Shown here: positions 45,892 through 56,497 of the stretch, piece after piece
How positions within the stretch are numbered: position 1 is the stretch's first letter
Layout of the letters: the number at the start of each line of letters is the position of its first letter
Notes under the pieces: generated by a model
Database searches by the model: none
The model's input: the letters and a program-made list of their open reading frames with translations, nothing else
What the model was told of the DNA's origin: nothing
Program-made: the position numbers and the translations under genes
NCBI RefSeq assembly: GCF_035222375.1
Contig: NW_026946366.1
Location: 3,038,001-3,102,000 of the forward strand
Length of the DNA stretch: 64,000 bases
Direction of reading: 5' to 3'
DNA from: Podospora pseudocomata
Taxonomy: Eukaryota > Ascomycota > Sordariomycetes > Sordariales > Podosporaceae

Positions 45892-47688
45892 ATGGGCCCT
45901 GGCGGTCTCGCTCAAATGTCTCACGCTCCCTACAACACCACCCACGGCCTCGGCATGGCTTCCTCTGGACTGGCGTCCCGCCGTGGCGGTCAAAATCTCA
46001 AGCCTCTCTCGTTCGAGGGTATGAAAGCCCCAACTGAGCAGGATAACGGCCTGCCGACTCCCCGCACCAGCCGCGGCCATCTCCTCGCCGGTCTTCGCAC
46101 CGCACCCAAGTCGGCTATGGCCTCCAGCTTCCCCAACAACGGTCCCGCTTCACCGACCGTTCAAGGGCCAGCCGGCCGGAACAACCGCAACTCCATGGGC
46201 CCCGGTATGTTTGACAACATGTACGGCGGACCTAAGACGTCGATACCCCGGTTCGGCGGTGCCCACCAGCAGCAGGTTCAGCAGGCTCAGCAGCAGCAGG
46301 CCTACAATGTCGGTGGTGGTGCTGGTGGATATTCGCAGCAGCACTACACCACAGAGCAGATCCTGGCCCCGCCTCAGATCCAGCTTGATGATGTCTCGCA
46401 GGACCAGCTTGACCCCAACATCCATGCTCAGCTGCTGTACACCAATGCCTACCTCTCAGAGCAGCAGCAACGTCTACAGCAGCAGCTTAAGGCTTTGCAG
46501 GCTGCCGCCCAGCAGTTTCAGGGGCTCAATCTCAATGCTCAGGCTCAGCTTATGCAGCAGCAGAACTCTATGATGCAGCAGCAAGGTTTCCCCAACATGT
46601 ACCAACAGCAAGCCCAGCTTCAGGGTATGATGGGCCCAACCACTCCTGACGCCAGCAATGTCTACTATGACCCCCGCACTGGTCAAATCTACATGGACCC
46701 GACCCAGGTGCAGGTGCAGGCACAGCTTCAAGCGCAGGCTCAGGCCCAGCTCAATGCTCAGTACCTCCAGCAAGCCCAAGCGATGCAGGCGGCCATGCAA
46801 CAGCAACAGCAACAGCAAGCCGGTCCTGGCGCCCCTCGTGTGCAAGTTTCCCCCCCTCCCGAGGCGAGAAACAGCTTCCGCAGCCCCACGCCCCCTCGTC
46901 GCTACGATTCGCCCCTTGTTGAAAACCCAGCACCGCTGCCCCCTCCGAGCGCCAATGCCTTCCGTCGTGGCCATAAGAAGACCCCTTCGACTGTGACTCC
47001 AAGTGCCAGCAAGACTTCTCTGACTATTTCGACTGGTGACGAGCCGCTCAAGACTGCGGCCAGCAGTCTCAAGACGGGCTCGTTTCCGCCTATGACCCCT
47101 CTGACTTCTGGCTATGGCCCTGGCCAAGCTCGTGCTGGAGAGCACCCTGTCCGCCAACCCCGGAACCCTCCCTCGCTCGACGAGCTCAAGTCCAAGCCTA
47201 CTGCCAAGCACGACGGAAGCAAGAACTTTGTGACTCGCACCCGGCGTACCGTCATCAGCAACATTGTTCGTGCTGGCATGGAGCGCCGCAAGGAGGCTCG
47301 CGGTTCCGGGAGCGTTAGCCCTGTTTCTGAGAGCGCCGAGGAGACGGTTGAGACACCCGTCACCGACAATGACAGTGATTCGGGCCGCAGTGGATCGGGC
47401 AGCCTGGTTGAGCGTGATGATGCCGAGTGCAGCCTGCCCAGCTCGCGTACCAGCACTGGCAGCTGGGGCGCCATTGGTTCCGATCGTCCCAGCTCCCGTC
47501 AGAAGTATGAGCGTCGTGGCCCCGACAGCGCCTCGTCATCGGATAACGAGGGTCTCCGCGACTCGGGCAGCTTTGCCAGCCTTCTCAAGAACAGCTCTCG
47601 CCGTGTCAAGCCCGATACTGTCGAGGGTCAACGCAAGGCTGCCATGCTTGTTCTCACCAGCTCCGAGAAGCGCAAGCTTGTTGTCTGA
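45892..47688 (+). CDS. Gln-rich, disordered protein with conserved C-terminus
   Basis: A single exon of 598 residues, starting at the first ATG (MGPGGLAQM). The N-terminal 110 residues are Gly/Ser/Pro-rich. Residues about 120-330 are Gln-rich, with several Q-runs, a long helical Leu/Gln/Ala stretch (QQQRLQQQLKALQAAAQQF) and a conserved-looking block (NVYYDPRTGQIYMDP). The C-terminal half holds Ser/Pro-rich linkers and an ordered basic part (NFVTRTRRTVISNIVRAGME), followed by Ser/Asp-rich sequence and the end GQRKAAMLVLTSSEKRKLVV. There is no zinc finger or other DNA-binding domain. Q-rich regions of this kind mark transcription co-factors and RNA-granule proteins; either role is inference. 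Antisense frames over the Q-rich part are products of CAG codon bias. Confidence 0.8.
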   Translation: MGPGGLAQMSHAPYNTTHGLGMASSGLASRRGGQNLKPLSFEGMKAPTEQDNGLPTPRTSRGHLLAGLRTAPKSAMASSFPNNGPASPTVQGPAGRNNRNSMGPGMFDNMYGGPKTSIPRFGGAHQQQVQQAQQQQAYNVGGGAGGYSQQHYTTEQILAPPQIQLDDVSQDQLDPNIHAQLLYTNAYLSEQQQRLQQQLKALQAAAQQFQGLNLNAQAQLMQQQNSMMQQQGFPNMYQQQAQLQGMMGPTTPDASNVYYDPRTGQIYMDPTQVQVQAQLQAQAQAQLNAQYLQQAQAMQAAMQQQQQQQAGPGAPRVQVSPPPEARNSFRSPTPPRRYDSPLVENPAPLPPPSANAFRRGHKKTPSTVTPSASKTSLTISTGDEPLKTAASSLKTGSFPPMTPLTSGYGPGQARAGEHPVRQPRNPPSLDELKSKPTAKHDGSKNFVTRTRRTVISNIVRAGMERRKEARGSGSVSPVSESAEETVETPVTDNDSDSGRSGSGSLVERDDAECSLPSSRTSTGSWGAIGSDRPSSRQKYERRGPDSASSSDNEGLRDSGSFASLLKNSSRRVKPDTVEGQRKAAMLVLTSSEKRKLVV

Positions 47689-48785
47689 GTATGTTTTGTT
47701 TTTCGCAGGCCGACACTATGAAGGAGGAATAATGGACATCGGATAACAACATCTTTACGCTAATTACGATCATGCCCTACGGTTTCCTTCTTACGGCCGG
47801 TGATGAGGGCCCTTCGTGACAGGATCGGCGTGCCATCCTCATGTCGGTGAATCAATTCCGGACGGCTTCATGACGTTTCTTTTTTTTTCGCCTTTGCGTA
47901 CGGGGATGACCGGGAAACTGGGGTTTTGCTTCGATGCTTGGGGTGGCGTGAACGTTTTCGTTTCATATTCACTTCTTGCAACATGATTTTGGCTGGGACT
48001 GGGTTGGTGCATTTTCGGGACAAGTACTTACTTTTGACGCTTTCGATTCGTTCTCGACATTGCCTTGAGCCGTGTCACATAGTTTTGCGTTGGTGGATTG
48101 TTGCAACGGTTCATTTCATTGCGCTCATTTTCCCCGACGTTTACGACTGCGCCCGTTTCTTTGTCGATTTTGGACGGTGATCTACATGGCCTGGGAACAG
48201 GCAGGCGGGAGCTTTGGAGTGAACCGTGGGCCAGTTGAGTTGGAGAGATTGAGGAGAATAGCCATGGCTATTTGGTCATGATGCTTAGAGGGCAACGGGA
48301 AGGGTGAATCAGGCAGGGGAAAAAGAAGGGGTATGGTTCACTTTTGTCGCTGATTTTTCCACGCCAGCACGTCTGTGCCGATTCTGCTTCGGGGAAACAG
48401 CCGATGGTCAAGGTTAACCAGGCAGAACGAGGCAGAGAATTTGTAGATAGGATATCAATCAACTTAAGTCTTTACACATACTTCACTCTTCACTCTTCAC
48501 TCTCGGTACCGGGGCAGCCGATTGCCGTATCTAAAGTCCGGGAAGGCGGGGTATTTCCCAGATGCCCCGCTGATGCCGGCCGCGAAAGCCGACGCTTTTG
48601 CAAAGCACCTCTCACCTATGATGTCGTGCTCCGAGAAAGCGATTGCAACTTGTTTGTCGGACATAACATATCGCCGAATGTGTGTTTTCCATGCTTAAAG
48701 CTGTTGCTCACTTTTTCTTTTTTCCCTTGCTTTGCTGGCTCACAAACCTCTCATAAAATTCCAACAGCAGAGAACAACAACAAAA
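47689..48785. other. Intergenic, no gene seen
   Basis: This is the 3' part of the Gln-rich gene, with T-runs near 47880, and then the promoter and leader of the reductase. The reductase leader is A/C-rich just before its start (CAAAAATG). I see no coding region. Confidence 0.5.
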
Positions 48786-49902
48786 ATGTCACCTCTCATC
48801 ACTTCCACGGGCAAGCCCCGCGTCATTCTCGGCTTGATGACCTTTGGCCCAGATGAGGAAACCGGCGCCAGAATAACCGACGTGGGGGAGTACAACCGCG
48901 TTCTGGACCTGCTGCAGAGCAGAGGTTATAACGAGGTCGACACAGCGAGGCTGTACATCGGGGGCAAGCAGGAAGCCTTCACTGCAGAGACGAACTGGCA
49001 ACAAAGGGGGCTGACTCTGGCGACCAAGGTGGTGTACCCCAAGGATGGAGGAGAGAACACCAAGGAGAAAGTCCAGGAAAGCGTGGCCATCAGCTTGAAG
49101 GAGCTGAAGGCTGAGGCGGTGGATATCTTGTACTTGCATGCTGCTGTAAGTTGAGCTTGTAGATCGGGTGCCTGTCGGTGCATCATGCTGATCCAACGGA
49201 CAGGACCGCTCCACTCCCTTTGCGGAAACACTCGAGGCCATCAACGAGCTTCACAAAGCCGGCAGGTTTGTCACCTTTGGCATCTCCAACTTTACCGCCT
49301 TCGAGGTTGCCGAGATTGTCCTTACGTGCAAGTACAACGGCTGGGTCAGGCCAACCTTGTACCAGGGCATGTACAACGCCATCACTCGCTCTCTGGAGCC
49401 CGAGCTGATCCCCGCGCTGAGACGCTACGGCCTCGATCTCGTGGTCTACAACCCCCTCGCCGGCGGTCTCTTTTCGGGCAAGATCAAGACCAAGGACTTT
49501 GTGCCTGCCGAGGGGAGGTTCAGCGACAGCACCACCACGATGGGCAAGATGTACCGCAACAGGTACTTCAAGGACTCCACCTTCCAGGCGCTCAAGATTG
49601 TGGAGGAGGCGGCGGAAAAGGCGGGCATCACGCTCATCGAGGCGGCGTTGAGGTGGGTGGTGCATCACTCGGCGTTGAACATCAAGGCCGGGAACGACGG
49701 GGTGATCATTGGGGTTAGCAGCTACGAGCAGCTGGATGGCAACTTGACGGATCTGGAGAAGGGACCGTTGCCGCAGGAGGTGGTGAAGGCGTTTGATGAG
49801 GCGTGGAAGGTGAACAAGGCTGATACGGTGAACTACTGGCACGGGGAGGTCAAGTATGGGTATGATACGAGGGAGGCGCTTTTTGGAGCTGGTGCTAAAT
49901 AA
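48786..49902 (+). CDS. Aldo/keto reductase, AKR7 (aflatoxin-aldehyde reductase) type
   Basis: Two exons, 48786-49145 and 49204-49902, with a 58-nt intron (GTAAGT to CAG) give 352 residues. The catalytic tetrad of the family is complete: Asp52 and Tyr57 in VDTARLYIGG, Lys81 in LATKVVYP and His118 in ILYLHA. The (beta/alpha)8 barrel continues with FGISNFTAFEVAEIV, YNPLAGGLFSG and the cofactor-binding end VIIGVSSYEQLDGNL. The start MSPL and the MTFGP loop match AKR7 enzymes, which use NADPH to reduce dialdehydes and succinic semialdehyde in the cytosol. In a fungus without a nearby polyketide cluster, general aldehyde detoxification is the likelier role. It begins a run of four plus-strand genes. 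Confidence 0.93.
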
Positions 49903-50554
49903 CTGGGTCACTACAAGCAACCCTTTCCGTATGCAGGGAAACTTTAAATCGACATCAGTTGTTTTGGCTGTTGTTCAGAGGTCCATAAGGGCACCATGGC
50001 TGGAGCTTATGACAACGACAGCTACGGCAAAGTCCAGCATTTTTATCGTAAAGGTAGCACTTGAGCACCTTGTCCACCCTCGGACTGCTGTCTTCCCAAC
50101 GCAAATTAATCCGAAGACAGCACAAGTTCTAGCGGAATCTGAGCTCTCGCTCTGGCTACCAGATCAGGGATCCAGCTGTAGTGCACCCTGACAGAGCTCC
50201 GTTGGGTGGCAGTGCCCTCTTATTGGCCACCAAAGGTGTCACCACGTCCGAAATGTTGACAGCACGCACTCCTCAGCCCTACACATTGGCACCGTCATAG
50301 TTCATTGTTGGTCCCAATAAACAAGAAGTGGCGTTGAAGAAAGCCCAGCGCCAAGAGTGTGCCGCCTTTTGCACTGCCTCTTATTTCCATTGAACTGTAC
50401 CCACAGAACGTGATGTCCAGTTGGGATCAACAGGGAGCACAACTTATAACCCCATTCAATCGTCCAGAACTTGGCAGCTATTTCCGAGCTTCAATTACAT
50501 TCCCATTGTGTCTATTCTTTGCCCTATTGGACTTGCTTACCATCAACCACCAAA
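49903..50554. other. Intergenic, no gene seen
   Basis: This is a 650-bp spacer between two plus-strand genes. It holds the reductase tail and the promoter of the next gene. No frame here has recognisable features. Confidence 0.5.
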
Positions 50555-51238
50555 ATGGCCTACCAACTACCCCCCTTACCGCAACCCATCGCGGTGTTCG
50601 ACCAGTTTGTCGCTCGGCAAACCGAAACACTGGTCATCAAGGAGAAGTTACTCGACAGCTTTGACATCAAGACACACACAGGGCAACCTGTGCTTCGAGT
50701 TCAGGGTCAGCTGCTGTCTATGAGAGGACGAAAGACGGTCACGGATTTGGGGGGTGCTCATCTATTCGACATCGTCAAGGAGATGCTCCATATACACGCC
50801 ACATTTGCTGCAAATAGTCAATCTGGGCAGAGGCTGTTGGAAGTGAAGAGTGGTTTTGCTTGTAAGTTTTGACCAAGAGTTGCTTGCTGTTCTGCTTCAT
50901 CAGGTAAGGATCAAATGCTGACGGTTATGGGGTGATAATTAGTGGTCGGTTCCAAAGCTAGAGCAACATTTACAAACAGGCGAACTGGCCAGCCGGTCAC
51001 TCTTTTTATGAAGGGCAACTGGTTTGACACGTCGGCGGATATTGTTGATGAGGCCACTGGCGCCGTGGTTGCGAGGATTGACCGCAAGTTGTTGAACATG
51101 AGGGAGGCGTTTCTTGGTCAGCAGACATACCACCTCACGGTTGCGCCAGGGGCTGATATGGCTGTTCTGGTCGCTATGTGCATTGCCCTTGATGAAAAGA
51201 ACAATGAGGGACAGGGTGGGTTCTGCACGGTGATGTGA
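50555..51238 (+). CDS. LURP-one-related (Tubby C-terminal-like) protein
   Basis: Two exons, 50555-50861 and 50943-51238, with an 81-nt intron give 200 residues. The fold of the LOR family (PF04525) is visible as a 12-strand barrel around a central helix. Typical pieces are ETLVIKEKLLDSFDIKTHTG, LLSMRGRKTVTDLGG, GSKARATFTNRRTGQPVTL, RKLLNMREAFLGQQTYHLTV and the closing hydrophobic helix GADMAVLVAMCIALDE. The plant founder is linked to defence, and the fold is shared with Tubby and phospholipid scramblases. Fungal members have no assigned function; membrane or lipid binding is inference. The last residues, FCTVM, look like a prenylation box (CTVM), which would fit attachment to a membrane. Confidence 0.88.
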
Positions 51239-51647
51239 TGGGGAAGATGAAGGAAGGTGGTGGTGGATTGGTTATATGCATTGCTACAGAATTTATACCC
51301 CCTTTTGTTTTCTTTCTTGTACCTGATTAGAACAAAACGCATCTGCCAACATCAGGAACCCATCTCATCTTTGCTGACCTAGTTACCTTGGGAAGTGTCA
51401 GCTTTGAACATGGGCACGAGCACTCACAACCCAGACAATGACATCACCCGGGGGGCTTACAGTCTGGAGCAGCACCACAGATTGCCACTGATCTCCAAGA
51501 ATCGCTCAGACACTTTGTCATCGTGATGGAATATTAGCCCACAGCTTGCCATCACCAAGTCAACCGCCATGGTCTTTTTTAGAGCCAGCCACTCGATTCT
51601 GCCAGAGCTCGTGGGATGACCTGCTTTGACGCCTTCAAACCGCCACA
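51239..51647. other. Short intergenic spacer
   Basis: This 400-bp spacer lies between two plus-strand genes and should hold the tail of one and the promoter of the other. I see nothing else in it. Confidence 0.5.
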
Positions 51648-53677
51648 ATGTCAATACACGCAAGTCCACTCGAAGAAAGCCAGGACAGCGTTGCCCAGAT
51701 ACGACCGCCACCACCCAAGGCCGACAACTGGCGAGACGCAGTCTATTTTTCGACTATAATTCGGCACAGTTCCAAAATCTACGAGTTCTTTGGGATCTCG
51801 AGATCCTCAATATCATCGTCCCTAACTCCACCGGCCACTGTTTTCATGTCGGCTGCCCTCACACATCAGGACACCCCACAAAATGGAACTGGCACCACAA
51901 CGAGCACAACCATGAGCGGCCTCCTCCCCATCCAGACCGGAAGCACCCCCACAACGCAAAGTTGGCAAAGCCCCAAAAGTGATACGGGAAGCTATCCTAG
52001 CTCGAATGGGCCTGTTGAGATCGCTAGAGGGCAACCGCCAGAAACCCAACGCCAGGAAACTGAGAGTCCAGTGCTTCCAAAGGTTAGGCGCCATGGCGTG
52101 TACGGGATGGACAGGTTCAAAAGTGGCTTCAAAGACGAACCAGATGAGCCCGGGCGAGCACAGGCTGGCGGCATTTTCCCGACTCGCACGATATCACGCA
52201 CCCCGACAGCGACAAGCAGTAGACACGCTAGCATCACTCGACAGCGGTACACGTCTGATGCGACGCAGACGCTGGTGGATGTGGAAAAGACGGAAAGGGT
52301 GAGGGCAGAGTCTTTGAGGAGGCCGAGCCTTCATCGTCGGTGGGGGAGCCTTTTGCAGAGCGCTTCCCCTCTGTGGTACGGATTCCCAGATTGTGTGTGT
52401 TTGTTCTGGGAGAATGACGGCTAACTCTGTTTGATCTTTGACTTAGGTTTGCCACGCCAGCCTCCCTCGCGCTGCTGGCGATGATTATGCGCCTTCTTCC
52501 CAGGATATCGATCGACTTTCGAGGCCTCAGGACGACATCCGACGTTTTCTTCATGGGGGATTTGATCTTGTTTTCGATAGCCACTCCCTTGTTCCTCCTT
52601 CGAGTGGGGTTCTATCCCCGGCGAAATCTGTCGCTCCCGATCATTGAGCGCGATTCCCTTCAGTTTGCCTACCTTCCGCTCTGGGCGACTTCGTTCCTGG
52701 GTCTGGTCATGTTTGCGGGGTTTGTTGTCGCCGAGGGGAGAGTCCACCCGGCACGGGGGTGGGGCATAGCGGTGTATGTTTGCTGGTGGATAGGAATGGT
52801 GTGGGCTGTGGCGACAGGCTTTGCCATCCTCACGGTTCTCATGTCGAGCAGCAGCGTCAAATCCAAGACGGCGCACGGCAGGTTTGCGCCTCTGCTGGCC
52901 GTGTTGGGGGGTGTCACTGGCGTTGCGACTGGTGCGCTGATTGGGGCGGCGCTTTGTCTCCCTGGAGTCGGAGTGAGGCCGGAACAACACAGGATATTTG
53001 ACGACAGGCTGGCTGAGCCGGTGATTTTCTTTTCGATTTGCGCCGTGGGGGCCGTGCTGGTTCTGACGATGATTGTCTACTCGGTTTTGATGCATGAGCT
53101 GCTGCTGGTGACCGGTTGGCCACCACCGGAGCTGACGACAGCCATATTCTTCTTCATAGGCCCTCTCGGCCAAGCAGGAGCTGCGTTGCTCTTCCTTGGG
53201 GACGCTGCTGGCAAGGTTGTTTTTCCGCCGCCAGCAAACTACGGCTCTGATTTAGGAGGCGTTGTTCCCACGGTAACGGATTCAGGGGTTAGTGGAGACG
53301 ATGGCGTGGCGCCAGCAGGGGGCATAGCGATACAGCACAAACTGAGCCCGTCCCTGGCGACTTTGCCCTTGAACATGATAGGGTTGACATTCGCCTTGCT
53401 TCTGGCAGGAATGGCCATCACTTGGCTGGTACTTGCGTTTATCAACCTGCTTCACCGCATGTCCAGGCGCGAACTGTACTGGAATTCGAGCTGGAACGGC
53501 CTCGTTTTTAACATTGCCACCATCTCCATCACTTCGCTCTGGCTAAGCTTGTCGTTGGAGTCGCCATTCTTTCGCATTGCGACTTGTATCTTTCTGATAC
53601 TCTCGCTGTTAACTCTACTGGGTAATCTGGTGTTTCTCGTGTGGTTGGCTATCAAGCGCGAGTATTGTGTTAGGTGA
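51648..53677 (+). CDS. TehA/SLAC1-fold (C4-dicarboxylate/sulfite-type) transporter with long N-terminus
   Basis: Two exons, 51648-52375 and 52447-53677, with a 71-nt intron give 652 residues. The splice restores LWFATPASLALLAMIMRLLP, the first membrane span. The first 240 residues are hydrophilic, Ser/Thr/Pro/Arg-rich and probably cytosolic. About ten spans follow, with TSDVFFMGDLILFSIATPLF and AIFFFIGPLGQAGAALLFLG as family landmarks and a long polar loop (about residues 510-540) before the last three spans. The fold is that of bacterial TehA and plant SLAC1 anion channels; fungal relatives are Mae1 (malate) and Ssu1 (sulfite export). Which anion is carried is not clear. The long N-terminus with possible phosphorylation sites suggests gating as in SLAC1, an inference. 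Confidence 0.85.
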
Positions 53678-53911
53678 TAGGGGAGCATGATGGTCTTGGA
53701 TATCTTGTCGATATTAGTCGTCTCCGAATTAGTATACCTAGGTAGGTACTTACTATGACATTGAATCTGAGGTCACACTCAATCATGATTGGTTGCATCA
53801 AAAGCGGAAAAGATCAACTGGGGGTTATAGGCAACGGAACTCTTCCATTGTTTCTCACCTTGCGGGGCAATACCGAACAATTTCATCGTCACTGCAACCA
53901 AATTTATCATC

Positions 53912-54748
53912 ATGAAACTCGCCGTCGCCGGATCAACAGGTTTCGTGGGGGCTGAGGTTATCCGTCAAGCCCTTTCCGATCCACAAATCACATCTCTTGT
54001 CGCGCTCGGCCGGCGCCCAGTTACCACTCCCCAGAACCTCGGACCAACTGCCGACGTCAGCAAGCTCAAATCGGTCATCATCGATGACTTTGGTGCGGAT
54101 TACCCGGACAGTGTCAAAGCAGAGCTCTCCAACGCCGATGCGTGTATTTGGTATGTTCTTTGGGTAGGTCATGGATTCGTTGTCTTTCAAGCTAATAGAC
54201 CCAGGACGATCGCCATCACGCCGGCGAAATCCAGGTCGTACCCCTGGGAGCAAACCGTCAAGGTCTGTCGCGACTACGCCATCAAGGGCATCGAGACAAT
54301 CAGTCAACTGCCGCGCAACAATGCAAACGGCAAGCCCTTTCGGTTCGTGTACATTAGTGGGTACAACTGTGAGCGAGACCAGACAAAGAAGCCCATGTGG
54401 CCTCTGCGAGATTACCTGCTGATGCGTGTACGTTTGTCATCCTTTGGTTCAATTAGGTATTTACTAACATCACGTTAGGGGGATGCCGAGTCGCGCATTC
54501 TGGAGTTTGCACAAAAGTCCCATGGTGCCGTGGAAGTCCTTATTGCAAAGCCGGGCCTGATCATGGGGTATGGCAGCATTGTACCTGTCATCCAGCGAGT
54601 TTTGATGACGGCGGTTGGGATACCCAAGATTGCTGTTCAAGAGATAGCAGCTGGGTTGTTGGATCAAGTTGAGAATGGGTTTGAACGAGACACGTTGATG
54701 AGCGAAGATTTGTCGAGGATTGCCGCGAAGAAGAGGGGAAAAAAGTGA
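53912..54748 (+). CDS. NAD(P)-binding Rossmann protein, NmrA/epimerase-like
   Basis: Three exons (53912-54150, 54205-54427, 54479-54748) with introns of 54 and 51 nt give 243 residues. The N-terminal nucleotide motif GSTGFVGAEV (Gly7, Gly10, Gly13) follows the first strand MKLAVA. ALGRRPV after the second strand, with two Arg, suggests NADPH preference. WTIAITPAK, FVYISGYNCERD and VLIAKPGLIMGYGS are further blocks of the extended short-chain dehydrogenase or HTATIP2-like group. The YxxxK catalytic pair is not obvious, so it may act as a redox sensor like NmrA rather than as an enzyme. The start codon (ATCATGAAACTC) leaves no room for a targeting peptide. It ends the run of plus-strand genes. 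Confidence 0.88.
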
Positions 54749-55158
54749 TTTCTGGTGTACAGCTTCTCAGGGTATCAGATGCAAAACACATTTCATTTCA
54801 TCCTTCAAAGATATTGCGGTGCAATTTTCTTCTGTCCATCTCAGAACTATTCACTCTGTTGAAAGCAAGCCCATATCCAAATTGGAAACCCTGAATGCCC
54901 TCAAAGCTTCTCTACCTCGGCCGATACGAAAAGAAAGCATCAAACTCATCTCCCAACCTTTATTCCCAACTCGTCGCGATCCTGGGGCGTGCTGTTCTAC
55001 CTAAGAACGTAGGAATTAGATCCTGACGGACAAGCACAAGAGCCTATCAACTCCAGTTAGAGACCAAGGTTTATCTAAAGAATAAGATGGTTATGGAATG
55101 TGCTTACCGTAACACGATACCAATGGGTTGCGCCCACGCCCTATGTGTTGAAAGCAGT
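54749..55158. other. Convergent spacer, no gene seen
   Basis: This region lies between the Rossmann-fold gene and the decayed oxygenase that points toward it. I see only the expected tail sequence. A GTAAGT word on the minus strand at the end of the oxygenase remnant may be an old donor site. Confidence 0.45.
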
Positions 55159-56137
55159 TTAGCTCGGGCCTTCTGGTTCCAGGCAACATCGTTGGGCACT
55201 TACTTCATTTCCCATGTACCCGTCAGCCTCTTCTTCCACTATCACAGAGTCGAAGCCGGATTCATCGAGGATACTGTCCCGATCAAGCATTAGATCTTTG
55301 AGAAAACGGGCCTGTGCCGAGTCTCTATTCTTCAGGGTAGTGAACGAGACATTGGCTTCGGTGTATTCATATTCCAGGATGTGATACACAGACTCCATGT
55401 ATTGAGAGTCCAGCCATTTCTGAAGAGTAGAACCTCGTGTGTCACGTCCGAATACTAGCAGATGAACAATTGTGCGGCTTCGGACGTTTTGTTAACCTTG
55501 CGGCTGGCCACAGTGTGTGACTACCACGTCACCACCCTCATGCGCTGAAGGCAGGCAGATGACAATTGTGCCAAACATGCCGGGTATCTTTTCGGTGCTG
55601 TGAAGAAATCACTTATCAGCGACAACCCCCCCAAAAGATTATGAGCAGGTGATATCATGAGACTTCAGGTTACTCGATGTGTGGTTTGCAAAGGGCACCC
55701 TTCTCGTAGATGAGCATTTTGTAAAGTTCAGCTCTAATGGGTGCATCGATGCCCAGTTCCTTGCCGATCTCGGTACAGGTAACCTGGCCATTCTGTGTTC
55801 CGGAGCTCAAACTGCGTAGGGCCCAGATCCCGCGTGTTGCGAACCGTCGTATCAACCAGAGTCTCGTTTCCCTTGCCATACGGGCTTGCCGTGCGCACTT
55901 GATCAACTTGCCTGCCTGGGATTGAGACAGAAGCATTTTCACATGTCCAACATTACGGACGCAGATGCCAGCATGGGGTTGGGTCGGAAATTGGTCGAAA
56001 GTAACAAAGCATCCCGCTGGCTGGATGGTTTTGAGAGCAGCAGTTAGTTGTGCTTTCTGCGCTTCGTACTTGGGAGCGACAGGAGACGGGGGAGTGCCAG
56101 TGGGGTCCTGGGAGTCGAAGTGGTTGAAACTCGCCAT
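55159..56137 (-). pseudogene. Decayed Fe(II)/2-oxoglutarate oxygenase (prolyl-4-hydroxylase-like)
   Basis: The minus frame from 56137 starts well (MASFNHFDSQD, LKTIQPAGCFVTFDQFPTQP). Between about 55895 and 55765 the family text runs in another frame (YGKGNETLVDTTVRNT, FELRNTEWPGYL). The original frame then returns with ELGIDAPIRAELYKMLIYEK and reaches the iron motif PHID. A good 76-nt intron (55673-55598) joins this to TEKIPGMFGTIVICLPSAHE and GGDVVV. After that another frame change gives KTSEAAQLF, then a stop where relatives have Trp, then YSDVTHEV. A last block, 55398-55159, reads YHILEYEYTEANVSF, the usual C-terminal part of this family, with the barrel strands before it missing. At least three frame changes, one stop and one deletion make a working protein unlikely, although the HxD pair survives. 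Fungal relatives are about 800-1000 residues and uncharacterised. Confidence 0.75.
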
Positions 56138-56497
56138 TGTCGGATGTTGGAGTGATCAGGGGGTGTAGTTGAACGCGCTTGGCGATGGATTACTTGAGAT
56201 TAAGTAGGTGGTGCTGTGGATTGATCTTTATGGGTAAAAGCGCGATGGTTGAAGTGCTCCTGAGCGCCATTGTTTGTTTTCATTGATGTTTCCAATAAAC
56301 AAAGTCGTACAGTCAGGCAAACACAGTTGTTGCAATGTGGAACAAACTAGGGTTAGGAAATACCTTTGTATTGCATTGGGTTCAAGAAAGAGAGCAACAA
56401 CATGCTTTCCAGGCTGGTTTCAGATTATCACTATTGCTTCTTCTCATGATCAGGACTGTCTAATCTCCCCCGCCAACGTTCACCTCACCGTTGATCC
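56138..56497. other. Short spacer
   Basis: This lies between the old promoter of the decayed oxygenase and the 3' end of the FAD gene, both on the minus strand. I see nothing else in it. Confidence 0.45.

Noticed and set aside
46474-47211. 245-codon minus-strand frame opposite the Gln-rich gene
   Set aside because: Its Leu-rich text is the mirror of CAG-rich codons.
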